In this document: positions 20,972-31,402 of the stretch, piece by piece
How positions within the stretch are numbered: position 1 is the first letter of the stretch
How the letters are laid out: every line of letters starts with the position of its first letter
Source: Xiphydria camelus
Taxonomy: Eukaryota > Arthropoda > Insecta > Hymenoptera > Xiphydriidae
Length of the DNA: 64,000 nt
Direction of reading: 5' to 3'
Assembly: GCA_963678675.1 (NCBI GenBank)
Contig: OY783196.1
Span: 16,920,138-16,984,137, forward strand
Program-made: the position numbers and the translations under genes
Notes under the pieces: model-generated
The model's database searches: none
Seen by the model: the letters and a program-made list of their open reading frames with translations, nothing else
Told to the model about the DNA's origin: nothing

Positions 20972-21133
20972 ATTAATAAAAGAAATATACTTTCCAATTT
21001 AAATTAAATACATGTGTTTTTTTAGCGTAGCATGGCTCCCTACCTATGAGTACAGATATCTGCTAAAAATTCATTAAATGACGACCAAAATCAATCCAAA
21101 ATCTACCCGTGCGAAGCCGGGACGGGCTGCTAG

Positions 21134-21372
21134 TATATATTATAAAATTGGAGGAGGCAATAAAAAATTATAACTTTCCCTTACTATAGAAATTTTAATG
21201 TTTATATCATTATATATACATATACATATGCTGTTATTCCAGTTTCTTACATTCATATAAAAAGAAAATTCAGCGTTTCGCGTCTTGTCTTCTTTTTTGA
21301 GTGCTTATATGTATGTACATATTGTATTTGGTGTGCGTCGCTTATTAATTTTAAGATGGATATTCTACATTA
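21134..21372. other. Unassigned AT-rich spacer
   Basis: About 240 bp between the Helitron and the Gypsy LTR remnant. Nothing supported. Confidence 0.5.
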
Positions 21373-21505
21373 TAATAACCGGTTACATTGCACATCACAC
21401 GTGCTTCGTGCCTCACTGCCGACCAAGATTATATATATTACAGAAGGTGATCTCTCTAGTCTCAAATACGGAAGCGCCCTCTGAGCTACTATATCATCTG
21501 CCACA
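21373..21505 (-). repeat. 3' LTR remnant of the decayed Gypsy element
   Basis: From TAATAACCGGTTACATTGCA onward this matches the 5' LTR with almost no change. The outer 40-45 bp do not match at all, so the copy is truncated at about 21373. Confidence 0.8.
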
Positions 21506-21555
21506 TCCCCCCCTTTAACATAATTAGGTAATAATAGTAACATAATTACAATATT

Positions 21556-24500
21556 TCAAACAACAAAGTCCTTAAAACGTTCTGGACGTTTTATATCCGC
21601 ATGAGGTCTCAAGGTTCGTCCACTAGATACACCACGTTCAGAATCCAGTGGTTGATCAGCAGGTCCCTCACTGTTTGACCGATCTGTAGGCTCTGCAACA
21701 TCCTCTTTGGAAGATTGCGAATCATCCGATATGAGATCAGAGAATGGATCCACGAAGTGCATCACAGCCTCATGTTTTGGTTTTATTAATTGACTTCGAT
21801 TGCGCCTGTATTCACCACCATCCGTAGTGGCTACGATGAATGAACGTGGAGCCTCAAGCTTAGTGGTCACTTTAGCAGGCTCCACTGTATTACCTCGTTT
21901 CAGTAAAACCCTGTCACCCACGTTCAGTTCAGGTAGGTTAAGAGCAGACCTGTCATAGTATAATTTTTGGATTGCTTGTTTTGCTTGTAACTCGCCTCGA
22001 ACACCGGTTGGTATCTTTGGTATAAGTTTGCTACTGAGTACTGGTATTTTTGTACGCAGTCTACGTCCCATACACAGCTGGGCAGGACTGACACTCATGC
22101 CCTTGACTGGAGTATTCCTATAATCAAGCAGCATGACACCTAAATCCGCTCTTCCGGTTGATGCTCTTCGTAGAATATTCTTTGCAATTTGCACGGCTCT
22201 CTCAGCCATGCCGTTAGACTGTGGATACCTCGGGCTAGAGGTTGTAAGGACAATATCCCATTGCATAGCAAAAGTCTTGAACTCCAAACTTCCAAACGGC
22301 ATGTTATGCGATACTAACTCCTCTGGGATTCCAAACCTCGAGAATACCTCTTTAAGCTGATTTATCACTTCCCCTGATGTCTTTCTCTGCATTGGCAATA
22401 ACTCCAGCCACTTAGAGTAATAATCTATTACCACCAAATACGTAGCACCAGCAAAGTCCAGAATATCCGTACCGACCTTGCACCAGGGCCTCGAAGGAAT
22501 TACATGTGATATTAAAGGCTCTTTGCCTTGACTCGATCGAAACTGCTGACACACAGTACAGGCCGAAACCATTTGCTTAATCTGCTGAGTCAGCCCAGGC
22601 CAGAAGAGCAAACTCCTAGCATTTTCTTCTTACACTTTTCTTCTCCAAGATGTCCTTCATGCAGAATCCTGAGCATCTCTGGTCTCAGAATACTGGGAAC
22701 CAACAATCTATCCTCCACAAATACCATGCCATCCTCTACCGAGATATCGTGGCGATAATTCCAATAAGGTTGCACGCAAAGAGGAACATTCCGCACATAC
22801 TCTGGCCATTTATCCTGATGATATTGAATGATCTTTTGCAGAATCTCGTCTTGTTCCGTTGCTTCCTGTACAGTTCTCCTCTTCTCCTTATTTATTGCTA
22901 AATATTTACTGATAGAATGCACTATATCACCCACTTCATCGTCCTCTCTCACAGGATCCCGTAGGAAAGCTCTGGAGAGTGTATCGGCTAAGAACATCTC
23001 TTTCCCAGGCACGTATTGGATTGTTGGCTGATATTTTATGACCTTAAGAAACATCATTTGCAATCTTCCAGATACCTTGTTAATATCCTTCTTGATGATA
23101 GTCACCAATGGTTTGTGATCTGTGTGTACTGTTACCGGTCGTCCATATACATACTGCCGAAAATGTTCCAGACCAAAAACAATTGCCAAAAGCTCTTTCT
23201 CGATCGGAGCATATCTCTGTTCCGTTTCTGTGAGAGATCTCGATGCGTAGGCAATGGGATGACCGTCTTGAACAAGCGCAGCCCCTAATCCATCCTTCGA
23301 AGCATCAGTTTGAACCACCACTGGCCTGTTCACATCATAATACGCCAAGACTGGTGCCGAAGTTAATTTCTTCTTCAAAGTCTCTATCGCCTCCTGTTGC
23401 TCCGGGCCCCACATCCATTCAACATCCTCTTTTAATAATTTTCTCAAAGGTGCGTTGATAACTGACATATTGGGAATGTATCTGGCCAGATAATTAACCA
23501 TACCCAGAAACCTTCTTAATTCTTCTTTGTTCTGTGGATCGTCCATGTTGATTATAGCCCTCACTTTGTTTGGGTCCAACTTTAATCCATCCTTAGAGAT
23601 AATATGGCCCACATAAGGAACTTCCTCTAGTCTAAGCTTCATCTTCTTCTTGTTGAATTTAACATTGTTCGCCCTTGCTCTTTGAAGTACTTTTCTTAGT
23701 ATTTTATCATGTTCCTCCTCAGTTTCGGCTGCAATAATCAAATCATCAACAACGACGGATACTCCTTCGATATCTCCAAACGTCTGAATTACTCGTTTTT
23801 GAAATACTTCTGGTGATGAACATAACCCGAAAGGCAATCTGAGGAATTTATATCTACCGAAAGGTGTATTGAATGTACATAAATCTGTGCTCTTCTCATC
23901 CAATTTCACCTGCCAGAATCCATCACGCATGTCCAATACTGAAAAAACTTTCTTGCCATTCATATTGACAGCTATATCTTCAGCCGTGTACATCTTGAAA
24001 TGTTCTCTCATTATGTACTCATTCAAATCATGAGGGTCCATACAGAGGCGCAGCGACCTATCCTTTTTTGTCGACAATTACAAGGCTGTTTACCCACTCT
24101 GTCGGATGATCTACTTTGACAATTACACCTTGCTTCTCCAACTCTTCTAATGTACTCCTCAACCTCTGTTGTAGTGCAAACGGTACTTTCCTGGGAGCAT
24201 GTACTACTGGTGTTACACCAGGCATCAACTTTATACTGTACTCAAAAGGCAACGTTCCCAGTCCAGTAAAAACATCATCAAACTCAGTTTCTACCGATTC
24301 TCTGAGCTTATTTATTCCAACTGCATCAACTCTTTTCAGCAAATTCAACTCTACACATCCTTCGAGTCCCAACAACGGGACTGAATCAACATCAACAACT
24401 ATAAATTTCAATGTTTTCTTAGTTTCGTGATCTCGTTCGCAAAGTAGATCCACCTCACCAACAGGCTTCAATGTAAATTCCCCATACGAAGTCAACAGTG

Positions 24501-24735
24501 CCTTTGTTTTCCCCATCTCAGCCTTTAAATTATTCACAATTTGTTTAGTGATAATGTTTACTTCCGCTCCAGTGTCTAACTTAAATTTTACACTCTTTCC
24601 CTTAATTTTGACATCCACAAACCACGCTTTTTCGTTTCTTTTCTTGGTTTTTGAAACTTCAGATACAAAAAACTTATCAACCTGAAAATCATCTTCATCA
24701 CTCGGCACAGTCAGATTGTGCGGATCAGGTGGCAT
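21556..24735 (-). pseudogene. Pol of the decayed Gypsy element (protease, RT, RNase H, integrase)
   Basis: Three overlapping frames make up Pol. The first (24058-24735) has the protease (LDTGAEVN) and the start of RT. The second (22590-24077) has the RT core, with VVDD at the catalytic site, and RNase H (TDASKDGLG). The third (21556-22611) has the integrase core (SNGMAERAVQIAKNIL) and C-terminal tail. The first break is at a six-base A run (plus-strand T run 24064-24069). The second lies near 22620-22630. In the DNA position where most integrases have D-N-G, this copy reads SHNM, so the second catalytic aspartate is also lost. The element cannot encode working Pol. Confidence 0.87.
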
Positions 24736-24763
24736 TTCTGTTACTTCATGTATGCGATTTTTC

Positions 24764-25534
24764 TTACACTTTTGAAAAATGATTTAAACCCTTGCAAGCA
24801 CTGCACGTTTGTCCATATGCCGGACATTTCCTTGGTAAATGTGTATATCCACAAAATCTGCACTCAGTTTTTTTACTCTGTGGAGCTGTATACTGAGCTC
24901 GCTCTTCTTCAGTATTTTTCTTTGATTTCCAATTATTTTTAACCGCGTTTACTTCAATTGTTTCTTGAATCATTTTAACTTGTCTCTCGCTGATCTCATT
25001 CACCCTACACATCTCAATGGCTTTTGTTAACGTAATATCCGTTTCTCTCAACAGTCTTCTTTGTAAAACTGCATCTCTGATACCACAAATAACTCTGTCA
25101 CGAATCAAACTTTCTTTCTGCGGTCCAAATTCACACGTCGCTGCAGCTGTTCGTAATGTGGTCAAAAATGTATCAAAATTTTCGCCCTCCTTTTGAGTAA
25201 TTTGAAAGAAATTAAATCTTTCAACTGTCTGATTCACTTTAGGTAAACAATAGTCCTCGAACTTTTTTAACACGTCATTCAAAACATCCTCCTTCTCGCC
25301 TTCAGCAAACACAAATGTATCAAAGATCTCTGAAGCATCCTCTCCCAATAAATTCGTCAAAATAGCGACACGTCTTTTGTCAGTCACTGTCTTGTCGTTC
25401 AAACCGGCAGCCTCAAGGTAATTCGTAAAACTACGTTTCCAGTTCTTCCATAATATATGCAAATCGCTTGATCCTTTGAGATCCAAGGGCGGCGGTGGTC
25501 TTAATGACCCATCAAGTCCAATTTTTGACATCAT
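24764..25534 (-). pseudogene. Gag of the decayed Gypsy element
   Basis: A 256-residue frame begins MMSKIGLDGSLRPPPP, carries a Gag-like helical core and ends with two knuckle-like Cys patterns (CRFCGYTHLPRKC, CSACKGLNHFSKV). The frame stops just before the last cysteine of the second knuckle. That cysteine is present in the Pol frame directly after, so a small deletion at about 24765 separates Gag from Pol. Confidence 0.8.
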
Positions 25535-25703
25535 TATATTGTCACACTGTTAATAATACTCTCTGGTGGGAGCTCGTACTAATAACCCACGTTTCTTTAC
25601 CGTTAGCGTCTATATAAAAAAAAAATATCGTCTCCTCCACTTCTCATCTGTTTTCTTCAGTCTTCCTTGTATTGGTAAGACACTAACTTTACTTCTGACA
25701 CCA

Positions 25704-25838
25704 TGTGACAACTTGCATCATTAGTAAAAGTGATATTTATTGGTATTTTAATAACCGGTTACATTGCACATCACACGTGCTTCGTGCCTCACTGCCGACC
25801 AAGATTATATATATTACAGAAGGTGATCTCTCTAGTCT
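25704..25838 (-). repeat. 5' LTR of the decayed Gypsy element, first part
   Basis: Starts TGTGACAACTTG and runs to CTCTAGTCT, where the younger element is inserted. The second part is at 30731-30773. Together they make a 178-bp LTR. Confidence 0.85.
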
Positions 25839-26178
25839 TGTGGGGATCTCGAGATCTCCCACGGATCGTGCGAGGAGTGGACGGTCGGAAGGAGGCGATA
25901 GTTACGAAATATAACTAAAGTTTATTTTAACTATCGACAATGAGCCGCGGTTAGCAAGGTAGAGCAGAGCGCTGTGTCGATGCGTCCGTAGTGGGCTCGA
26001 GCAGGCAGGAGAATGGGCCTTCCGACTCTCGTGGCGTGGCTAGCTGAGTCTTCAGAAGCGTGGTGATCCGGCGCTACGATCGCCTGGCCGCCAGAGGCGT
26101 GGTGATCGGTTGATCACTGGACAAGATGTGTTGAGGCTGTCTGGTCGCTAGAGGCGTGGCGATCGCCTGGTCGCCACA
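25839..26178 (-). repeat. 3' LTR of the CsRn1-like element
   Basis: 340 bp, TG...CA, next to the purine tract (GGGGGGAGTAC on the minus strand). Confidence 0.93.
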
Positions 26179-26198
26179 GTACTCCCCCCTAGGTACTT

Positions 26199-29100
26199 TC
26201 AAGTTGGAGGCTTGAAAGTGACTCTCTTCTGATATGTGTTTGCGGGTCTATTCATAGTCGATGTCCATTGCTCCAGAGTTTGCGGATTCTGGTTGTCTCT
26301 CGTGTCAGAAATGCTTGGTTCTGAGTCCGTCTTGTTGATATATGCAGGTTTTAGTCTATCCACGTTGATTTGTTTGAGAGTTCCATCAACGTTGAGCTGG
26401 AAGAGTCTGTCAGTAATCCTTTTTGTGATTCTGTAGGGTCCTCGGTAAGGCTTTTCCAGAGGAGCCTTTACATGATCGCATCGCAAGAATGCATGGCTAC
26501 AGGTGCGAAGATCCTTTGCGATGAATATTTTGGCTCTGTTGTGATGGGCTGTAGGAGTAGGTTTGAGTCCTCTCATGAATTCTCGGTGTTTTTCCAGGAA
26601 GATTTGTGGATTTGCTGGCACGTCGAGATCCATGAAGAATTCCCCGGGTATGCGTAGCGTTGTTCCAAAAAGCATCTCAGCTGGCGATGTCTGGAGATCT
26701 TCTTTGATACTGGTGCGAAGGCCGAGTAGTACAGTGGGAAGGATCTCCGTCCAAGGTTTGGGAGAGCACATGAGGGCTGCTTTCAAAGTGCGATGCCATC
26801 GCTCCACCATTCCGTTGGACTGTGGATGGTATGGTGATGTTCGACGCCTCTCCGCACCTATGAATTTTGACAGTGAGTCAAACAGTGACGACTCGAACTG
26901 GGAACCTTGATCCGTGATGATGACTGTGGGCGTTCCGAAGTTGGCGATCCAGTGGTTGAACAGGGCCGTAGTGACAGTGTCCGCCGTGATATCTCTCAGA
27001 GGGACTGCGACCGGCCATCTCGTGAAACGATCAACGATCGTGAGACAATATTTAAACCCCTGGTGTTCCGGCATCATGATGATATCCAGGTTGATATGTT
27101 TGAATCTATCGTCGGGAATGTCGATGTGATTGGCCTGTAAGTGGGTGTGTCGTTGGACTTTCGCGCGTTGGCAATGTATACACTCCTTTGCCCAGGCAGT
27201 GACGTCTTTTCTGATGCCCGGCCAGACGTATTTTTCTCTGATCAGTCGAGAAGTAACACGTCTGCTGGGATGTGAAAGGTTGTGTATGGTGTGAAATGCC
27301 GTTTTTCGGATTGATCGAGGAAGGTAAGGGCGTACAGTCCCCGTTGAGGTGTCGCAGTAGATTTGTGTATCGGTGTCGAGTGTCAATAAATTGAGTTTTA
27401 GTGCAGAGTCGTTGCTGTTGATGAGTTCGCGAAGTTCTTGATCTTCTTGCTGATGTTGTTGGATGATCTTGGGATCGAGAACCATTGGCATCTGAATAGC
27501 ATTTAACCTGGAGAGAGCGTCGGCGACCACATTCTCTTCACCTTTCAAATATACGATGTCGGTGGTGAACTGTGAAATGTAGTCTAACTGTCGAAGCTGA
27601 CGCTCTGAGGCTTTGTCGAGCTTCTGTTGGAAGGCGTAGGTCAGAGGCTTGTGGTCTGTCTTGATGACGAAAGGACGACCTTCTAGGAGATGGTGAAAGT
27701 GCTTCACGGCTGCAAAAATGCCCAGCAATTCTCTATCGTACGTACTGTACCTTGTCTCTGTGACCGTTAATTTTCTTGAGAAGAATCCGATGGGTTTCCA
27801 TACGCTGTCCTCGAGTTGTTCGAGAGAGGCTCCTATCGCCGTGGTGGAAGCGTCTGTTGTTAAGACAAGTGGTGCATCGGGAGATGGAAAGGAAGTGTGT
27901 GTCACAGATGTCAGTGCTCTCTTGCAAGCTTCGAAGGCTGTTACCGCTTCGGTGGACCACCTGATTGGCGTCTTGTCCTTCTTCTTCGAAGACTTTAGGT
28001 ACGCAGTGAGCGGAAGCTGGAGTTGAGCCGAATGCTTGATACACGGACGGTAATAATTGAACATTCCGATGAATCGCCTCAGTTCCATGACAGTTTTTGG
28101 TTGCGGGTAATTATTGATCGTTTCTACGCGTTCTGGATTTGGTAGGAAACCTTCACTGTCAATTTGATAACCGAGGAAGTTGACTCGCTGCTTACCGAAC
28201 TTGCACTTACTCAGGTTGATGGTGAGGTTATGATCTGCCAATCGTTGAAATACCTGGCGTAAGTGAGTCTGGTGCTGCTCTTCGTTCTCCGACATGACCA
28301 AGATGTCATCTATGTAGACGAAGACGAAGTCCAGGCCACGAAATATCCAGTCCATGGACCGTTGGAATGTTTGTGTGGCATTTTTCAGACCGAACGGCAT
28401 CCTAGTGTATTCGTAGAGTCCCCAGGGTGTGGTAATCGCCGTCTTCTGAGTGTCGTCAGGGTGCACTGGTATCTGATAGTATGCCTTGTCCAGGTCCATG
28501 GTCGAAAAGATTGTTTTTCCATGTGTGACCAGGAACAGACTCTGGATGAGTGGTGGGGCATACTTATCAGGCACAGTGACGCTGTTTAGTTTGCGGTAGT
28601 CGCCGCAGAGACGGTAGCTGCCATCTTTCTTCTTGACGAGGTGAATCGGACTGGCCCAAGCACTGCTGGAGGGCTTGATGATACCTCTGTCCAATAGTCG
28701 CTGTATCTCTGCTCGCGCGGCGGTAGCCTTTTCGCCGAAAAGTTTGCGCGGTCTTTCTGTCACAGGTGATCCATTAGTGACAATCCTGTGAGAAAAATCG
28801 ATGTTCGCGCTGAACGCAGAAGAAGATGGTTGAGTGATGTTGATGAATTGCTGGAGTAAGTCAGCGTAGGGCATCGACTGATCCAAAGTGGAGATGCTAT
28901 GAACTCTTGTGTTAATCACCCGACCCTTAGTGGTCATTCGGGTGGTCGAGTCGACGAGTTGCTTGTTTTTTAGATCGATGAGCAGATTATGGTGACTCAG
29001 GAAGTCAGCTCCTATGATTGATTCTGGAACGTCAGCCACCACGAATGGCCAGCTGAAATCGCGTCGTAAGTTCAGATCGACATTGACGGTGTGGCATCCG

Positions 29101-29405
29101 TACGTAGAAATTGGTGTGGTGTTGGCTGCGTATAAAGTGAGGTTAGCCTTTGGTGGTGGTTTCTGGAAAAATCGAACGGGTAATATTGATAGCACCGAGC
29201 CAGAATCTATTAAGTATCGTCGATTGGTCTTCCGGTCATGTAGGTGGAGTCTGACATCTTGAGTTTGTGCGGTGCTGCAGTCGCTGCCGTCGGCGACCGC
29301 TTGTACTGCCGGCAGCGTTTTCAGTTTCCCTGGTTGGTCGAGGCGTTGAACGAGCATGGTGCAGTGCAACGTTTGGCGTCCGCTCCAAACCGGTGGTGGT
29401 ACCAA
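26199..29405 (-). CDS. Pol polyprotein of the CsRn1-like element
   Basis: 1068 residues without interruption. Order: aspartic protease with DSGS (D67); reverse transcriptase with YIDD at 364-367; RNase H (TTDAS near 517, TDHKPL near 583); integrase with an HHCC finger (H708, H712, C742, C745) and catalytic D774, D832, E868 in D-35-E spacing; and a C-terminal chromatin/DNA-binding tail. The frame overlaps Gag by 85 bp in another frame and has no ATG near its start, so it is most likely made by a ribosomal frameshift from Gag. Confidence 0.94.
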   Translation of the reverse strand: MVPPPVWSGRQTLHCTMLVQRLDQPGKLKTLPAVQAVADGSDCSTAQTQDVRLHLHDRKTNRRYLIDSGSVLSILPVRFFQKPPPKANLTLYAANTTPISTYGCHTVNVDLNLRRDFSWPFVVADVPESIIGADFLSHHNLLIDLKNKQLVDSTTRMTTKGRVINTRVHSISTLDQSMPYADLLQQFINITQPSSSAFSANIDFSHRIVTNGSPVTERPRKLFGEKATAARAEIQRLLDRGIIKPSSSAWASPIHLVKKKDGSYRLCGDYRKLNSVTVPDKYAPPLIQSLFLVTHGKTIFSTMDLDKAYYQIPVHPDDTQKTAITTPWGLYEYTRMPFGLKNATQTFQRSMDWIFRGLDFVFVYIDDILVMSENEEQHQTHLRQVFQRLADHNLTINLSKCKFGKQRVNFLGYQIDSEGFLPNPERVETINNYPQPKTVMELRRFIGMFNYYRPCIKHSAQLQLPLTAYLKSSKKKDKTPIRWSTEAVTAFEACKRALTSVTHTSFPSPDAPLVLTTDASTTAIGASLEQLEDSVWKPIGFFSRKLTVTETRYSTYDRELLGIFAAVKHFHHLLEGRPFVIKTDHKPLTYAFQQKLDKASERQLRQLDYISQFTTDIVYLKGEENVVADALSRLNAIQMPMVLDPKIIQQHQQEDQELRELINSNDSALKLNLLTLDTDTQIYCDTSTGTVRPYLPRSIRKTAFHTIHNLSHPSRRVTSRLIREKYVWPGIRKDVTAWAKECIHCQRAKVQRHTHLQANHIDIPDDRFKHINLDIIMMPEHQGFKYCLTIVDRFTRWPVAVPLRDITADTVTTALFNHWIANFGTPTVIITDQGSQFESSLFDSLSKFIGAERRRTSPYHPQSNGMVERWHRTLKAALMCSPKPWTEILPTVLLGLRTSIKEDLQTSPAEMLFGTTLRIPGEFFMDLDVPANPQIFLEKHREFMRGLKPTPTAHHNRAKIFIAKDLRTCSHAFLRCDHVKAPLEKPYRGPYRITKRITDRLFQLNVDGTLKQINVDRLKPAYINKTDSEPSISDTRDNQNPQTLEQWTSTMNRPANTYQKRVTFKPPT

Positions 29406-30373
29406 CAGATTCCAGATTGGCGAGACTGAGAACGAGAGTTGTTCCTATAACGCTGGCCGCTGCGGTTACGTGAGCGTGAACGGCGACTGTCGAAGTTTGA
29501 CTGTCTCGTCTTCATGTCAGTGAGTTCCCTCATGCAGACAGCAAGAGCTTCCTGTAGCTGGTTGAGTTTGGTTTCTATTGATGTTGGTGGAGGTGCATGT
29601 GACCTGCTGTCAACTCGATCAACTGTGGTGGGGTAATGAGTCGAAGCGACCACCGTTGGGCCTTGCAGGGTCATGGTTTCTGTTAGCTTATCCGCCATTA
29701 ACGCCAGAACGTCTAAGCTTAACCCATCGGAAATCATGAGCAACGGTTTAATGGATGTCGGGAGACGACTTAGCCAAAGGTTGTGGAGCATCTCGTCATT
29801 CATACTGCCTGCAGCCAGGTCCTTCATCTCTCGCAGGAGCTGTGAGGGTTTCCTGTCACCCAGCACGAGGTCGTTGATAAGGCGGTGGATTTGCTTCTGT
29901 CTCGATTCCGTGAGTCTTTGTATAATCGTGTCTTTTAAGGTTTGATATTTATTTGTTTCTGGCGGGTGCGTAATGATATCCGTAATTTGTGCCAGTGTTT
30001 CAGAGTCCAAGGCTTTTAGGGCGGCGATGTACTTGACGTCGTCGTTGCGAATCCTGGACGCGGTGAACTCTGACTCGATCATGAAAAACCATATATCTGG
30101 TCGATCTTTCATGAACGTGGGTAACTGTGGTCTGCTCACCACTGCCACGTAATTCGTACTGTCTGACGATGCGAAGGCTAGTAACGGATTCTCGACTGCC
30201 TGGTCATTTTGTGTGTTCAAACCTGTTGATGCGATCGGTCGGTTGTTCGTGTTGAAGGGGCTCGGAGTGTTCCCGGTGTTGTCCGTGCGGGCTGGCGAGC
30301 GGTCGACCGGCATGTTGGCGATGGCGTGGGTACCTCGTGGCGTCGCTTGGGCTGCGTTGACGATATAATCCAC
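29321..30373 (-). CDS. Gag protein of the CsRn1-like element
   Basis: About 330-350 residues. The frame is open from just after the primer binding site; the first ATG gives MPVDRSPARTDNTG. A capsid-like helical region with LPTFMKDRPDIWFFMIESEF is typical of this clade. The C-terminus is rich in Arg and Ser and carries CWYHHRFGADAKRC...PC, the unusual CHCC zinc motif of CsRn1-type Gag in place of the usual knuckles. The last part overlaps the start of Pol. Confidence 0.9.
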   Translation of the reverse strand: MDYIVNAAQATPRGTHAIANMPVDRSPARTDNTGNTPSPFNTNNRPIASTGLNTQNDQAVENPLLAFASSDSTNYVAVVSRPQLPTFMKDRPDIWFFMIESEFTASRIRNDDVKYIAALKALDSETLAQITDIITHPPETNKYQTLKDTIIQRLTESRQKQIHRLINDLVLGDRKPSQLLREMKDLAAGSMNDEMLHNLWLSRLPTSIKPLLMISDGLSLDVLALMADKLTETMTLQGPTVVASTHYPTTVDRVDSRSHAPPPTSIETKLNQLQEALAVCMRELTDMKTRQSNFDSRRSRSRNRSGQRYRNNSRSQSRQSGICWYHHRFGADAKRCTAPCSFNASTNQGN

Positions 30374-30386
30374 TCAAGTCACCAAT

Positions 30387-30726
30387 TGTGGGGATCTCGA
30401 GATCTCCCACGGATCGTGCGAGGAGTGGACGGTCGGAAGGAGGCGATAGTTACGAAATATAACTAAAGTTTATTTTAACTATCGACAATGAGCCGCGGTT
30501 AGCAAGGTAGAGCAGAGCGCTGTGTCGATGCGTCCGTAGTGGGCTCGAGCAGGCAGGAGAATGGGCCTTCCGACTCTCGTGGCGTGGCTAGCTGAGTCTT
30601 CAGAAGCGTGGTGATCCGGCGCTACGATCGCCTGGCCGCTAGAGGCGTGGTGATCGGTTGATCACTGGACAAGATGTGTTGAGGCTGTCTGGTCGCTAGA
30701 GGCGTGGCGATCGCCTGGTCGCCACA
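30387..30726 (-). repeat. 5' LTR of the CsRn1-like element
   Basis: 340 bp, one mismatch to the 3' LTR. On the minus strand it is followed by ATTGGTGACTTGAGTGG, the primer binding site. Confidence 0.93.
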
Positions 30727-30773
30727 GTCTCAAATACGGAAGCGCCCTCTGGGCTACTATATCATCTGCCACA
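30727..30773 (-). repeat. 5' LTR of the decayed Gypsy element, second part
   Basis: GTCT (30727-30730, the target duplication of the inserted element) is followed by the rest of the LTR, ending TGCCACA. It differs from the left copy by one base (GGGCTAC against GAGCTAC). Confidence 0.85.
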
Positions 30774-30972
30774 ACCGGCCCTAAGTGAGTCGGAGTAACT
30801 CCTCGTCGATCGGCTCTACTCCGACTCACTTATTTATTTTAGCTATCATAAGCCGATTGTGTCAAGCGCGGTAATATTAAATGAAAATGAAACATATTTT
30901 TCTACAGTTATTAGATTTAAAATTGTTTGAAATTACTTCGATTACAGATACCAATATTCACAAATCCCAATC
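30774..30972. other. Short spacer with a small palindrome
   Basis: Contains AAGTGAGTCGGAGTA and its inverse TACTCCGACTCACTT (about 30783-30831). Nothing else supported. Confidence 0.5.
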
Positions 30973-31171
30973 ACATTTCCGTTCCATAGTTTTTTAAATG
31001 TTATTTTTAAACGTACTAACCAATGAACAATTAATTCTCATGCCCTAATTAGCTATGATGGCGTCTACTCTCGTTAATGAAAGCATGAGGATTATTAATC
31101 ATTGGTTAGCACGTTTAAAAATAACATTAAAAAGAAGTCACCAGCGACAGATTCCGTGTCCCCGGGTGTAC
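30973..31171. mobile_element. MITE, GTCGCTGGTGAC family, copy 2
   Basis: The right end is CACCAGCGACAGATTCCGTG followed by CCCGGGTGTA. The left end is diverged. It faces copy 3 head to head across a short GTACACCCGGG palindrome. Confidence 0.75.
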
Positions 31172-31184
31172 CTACCTACCGTAT

Positions 31185-31402
31185 GTACACCCGGGCTCAC
31201 GGAATCTGTCGCTGGTGACTTTTTTTAAATGTTATTTTTAAACGTACTAACCAATGATTAATCAATCCTCGTGCTTTCATTAACGAGAGTAGACGTCACC
31301 GTAGCTAATGAGGGCATGAGAATTAATTGTTCACTGGTTAGTACGTTTAAAAATAAGGTTTAAAAAAAGTCACCAGCGACAGATTCCGTGAGCACGGGTG
31401 TA
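31185..31402. mobile_element. MITE, GTCGCTGGTGAC family, copy 3
   Basis: Intact copy: GTACACCCGGGCTCACGGAA at the left, inverse at the right, with TTTTAAACGTACTAACCA inside each arm. Copy 4 at 32625-32840 is nearly the exact reverse complement of this copy. Confidence 0.85.

Larger units (their letters stand above)
19398..21133 (+). mobile_element. Truncated Helitron
   Basis: The 5' end is TCTATATATATAAAAATG at 19398, followed by TGTCTGTCTG repeats. The 3' end at 21133 is CTAG, preceded by a hairpin-forming CCCGTGCGAAGCCGGGACGG. The flanks are A on the left and T on the right, as expected for A|T insertion without target duplication. Only the last part of the Rep-helicase gene remains. Most of the interior is a tandem repeat. 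Confidence 0.85.
25839..30726 (-). mobile_element. Young CsRn1-like Ty3/Gypsy element
   Basis: A complete 4888-bp LTR retrotransposon inserted into the LTR of an older Gypsy element. The LTRs (25839-26178 and 30387-30726, 340 bp each, TGTGGGG...GCCACA) differ at a single base by eye (GCCGCCAGAG against GCCGCTAGAG). GTCT flanks both sides (25835-25838, 30727-30730) as a 4-bp target duplication. The primer binding site (TTGGTGACTTGAGTGG) and a G-rich purine tract are in place. Gag and Pol are open. The Gag CWYH...C...PC pattern is that of the CsRn1 clade. This copy looks recently mobile. Confidence 0.93.
21373..30773 (-). mobile_element. Decayed Gypsy element split by a younger insertion
   Basis: A minus-strand Ty3/Gypsy element. 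The left (3') LTR remnant is 21373-21505. The right (5') LTR begins at 25704 (TGTGACAACTTG), is broken at 25838 by the younger element at 25839-30726, and resumes at 30731-30773 (ending TGCCACA). A purine tract (AAAGGGGGGGA on the minus strand) precedes the 3' LTR, and TGGTGTCAGAAGT follows the 5' LTR as primer binding site. Gag and Pol are broken by at least three frameshifts. No target duplication is visible, probably because the left LTR has lost its outer part. Confidence 0.87.
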
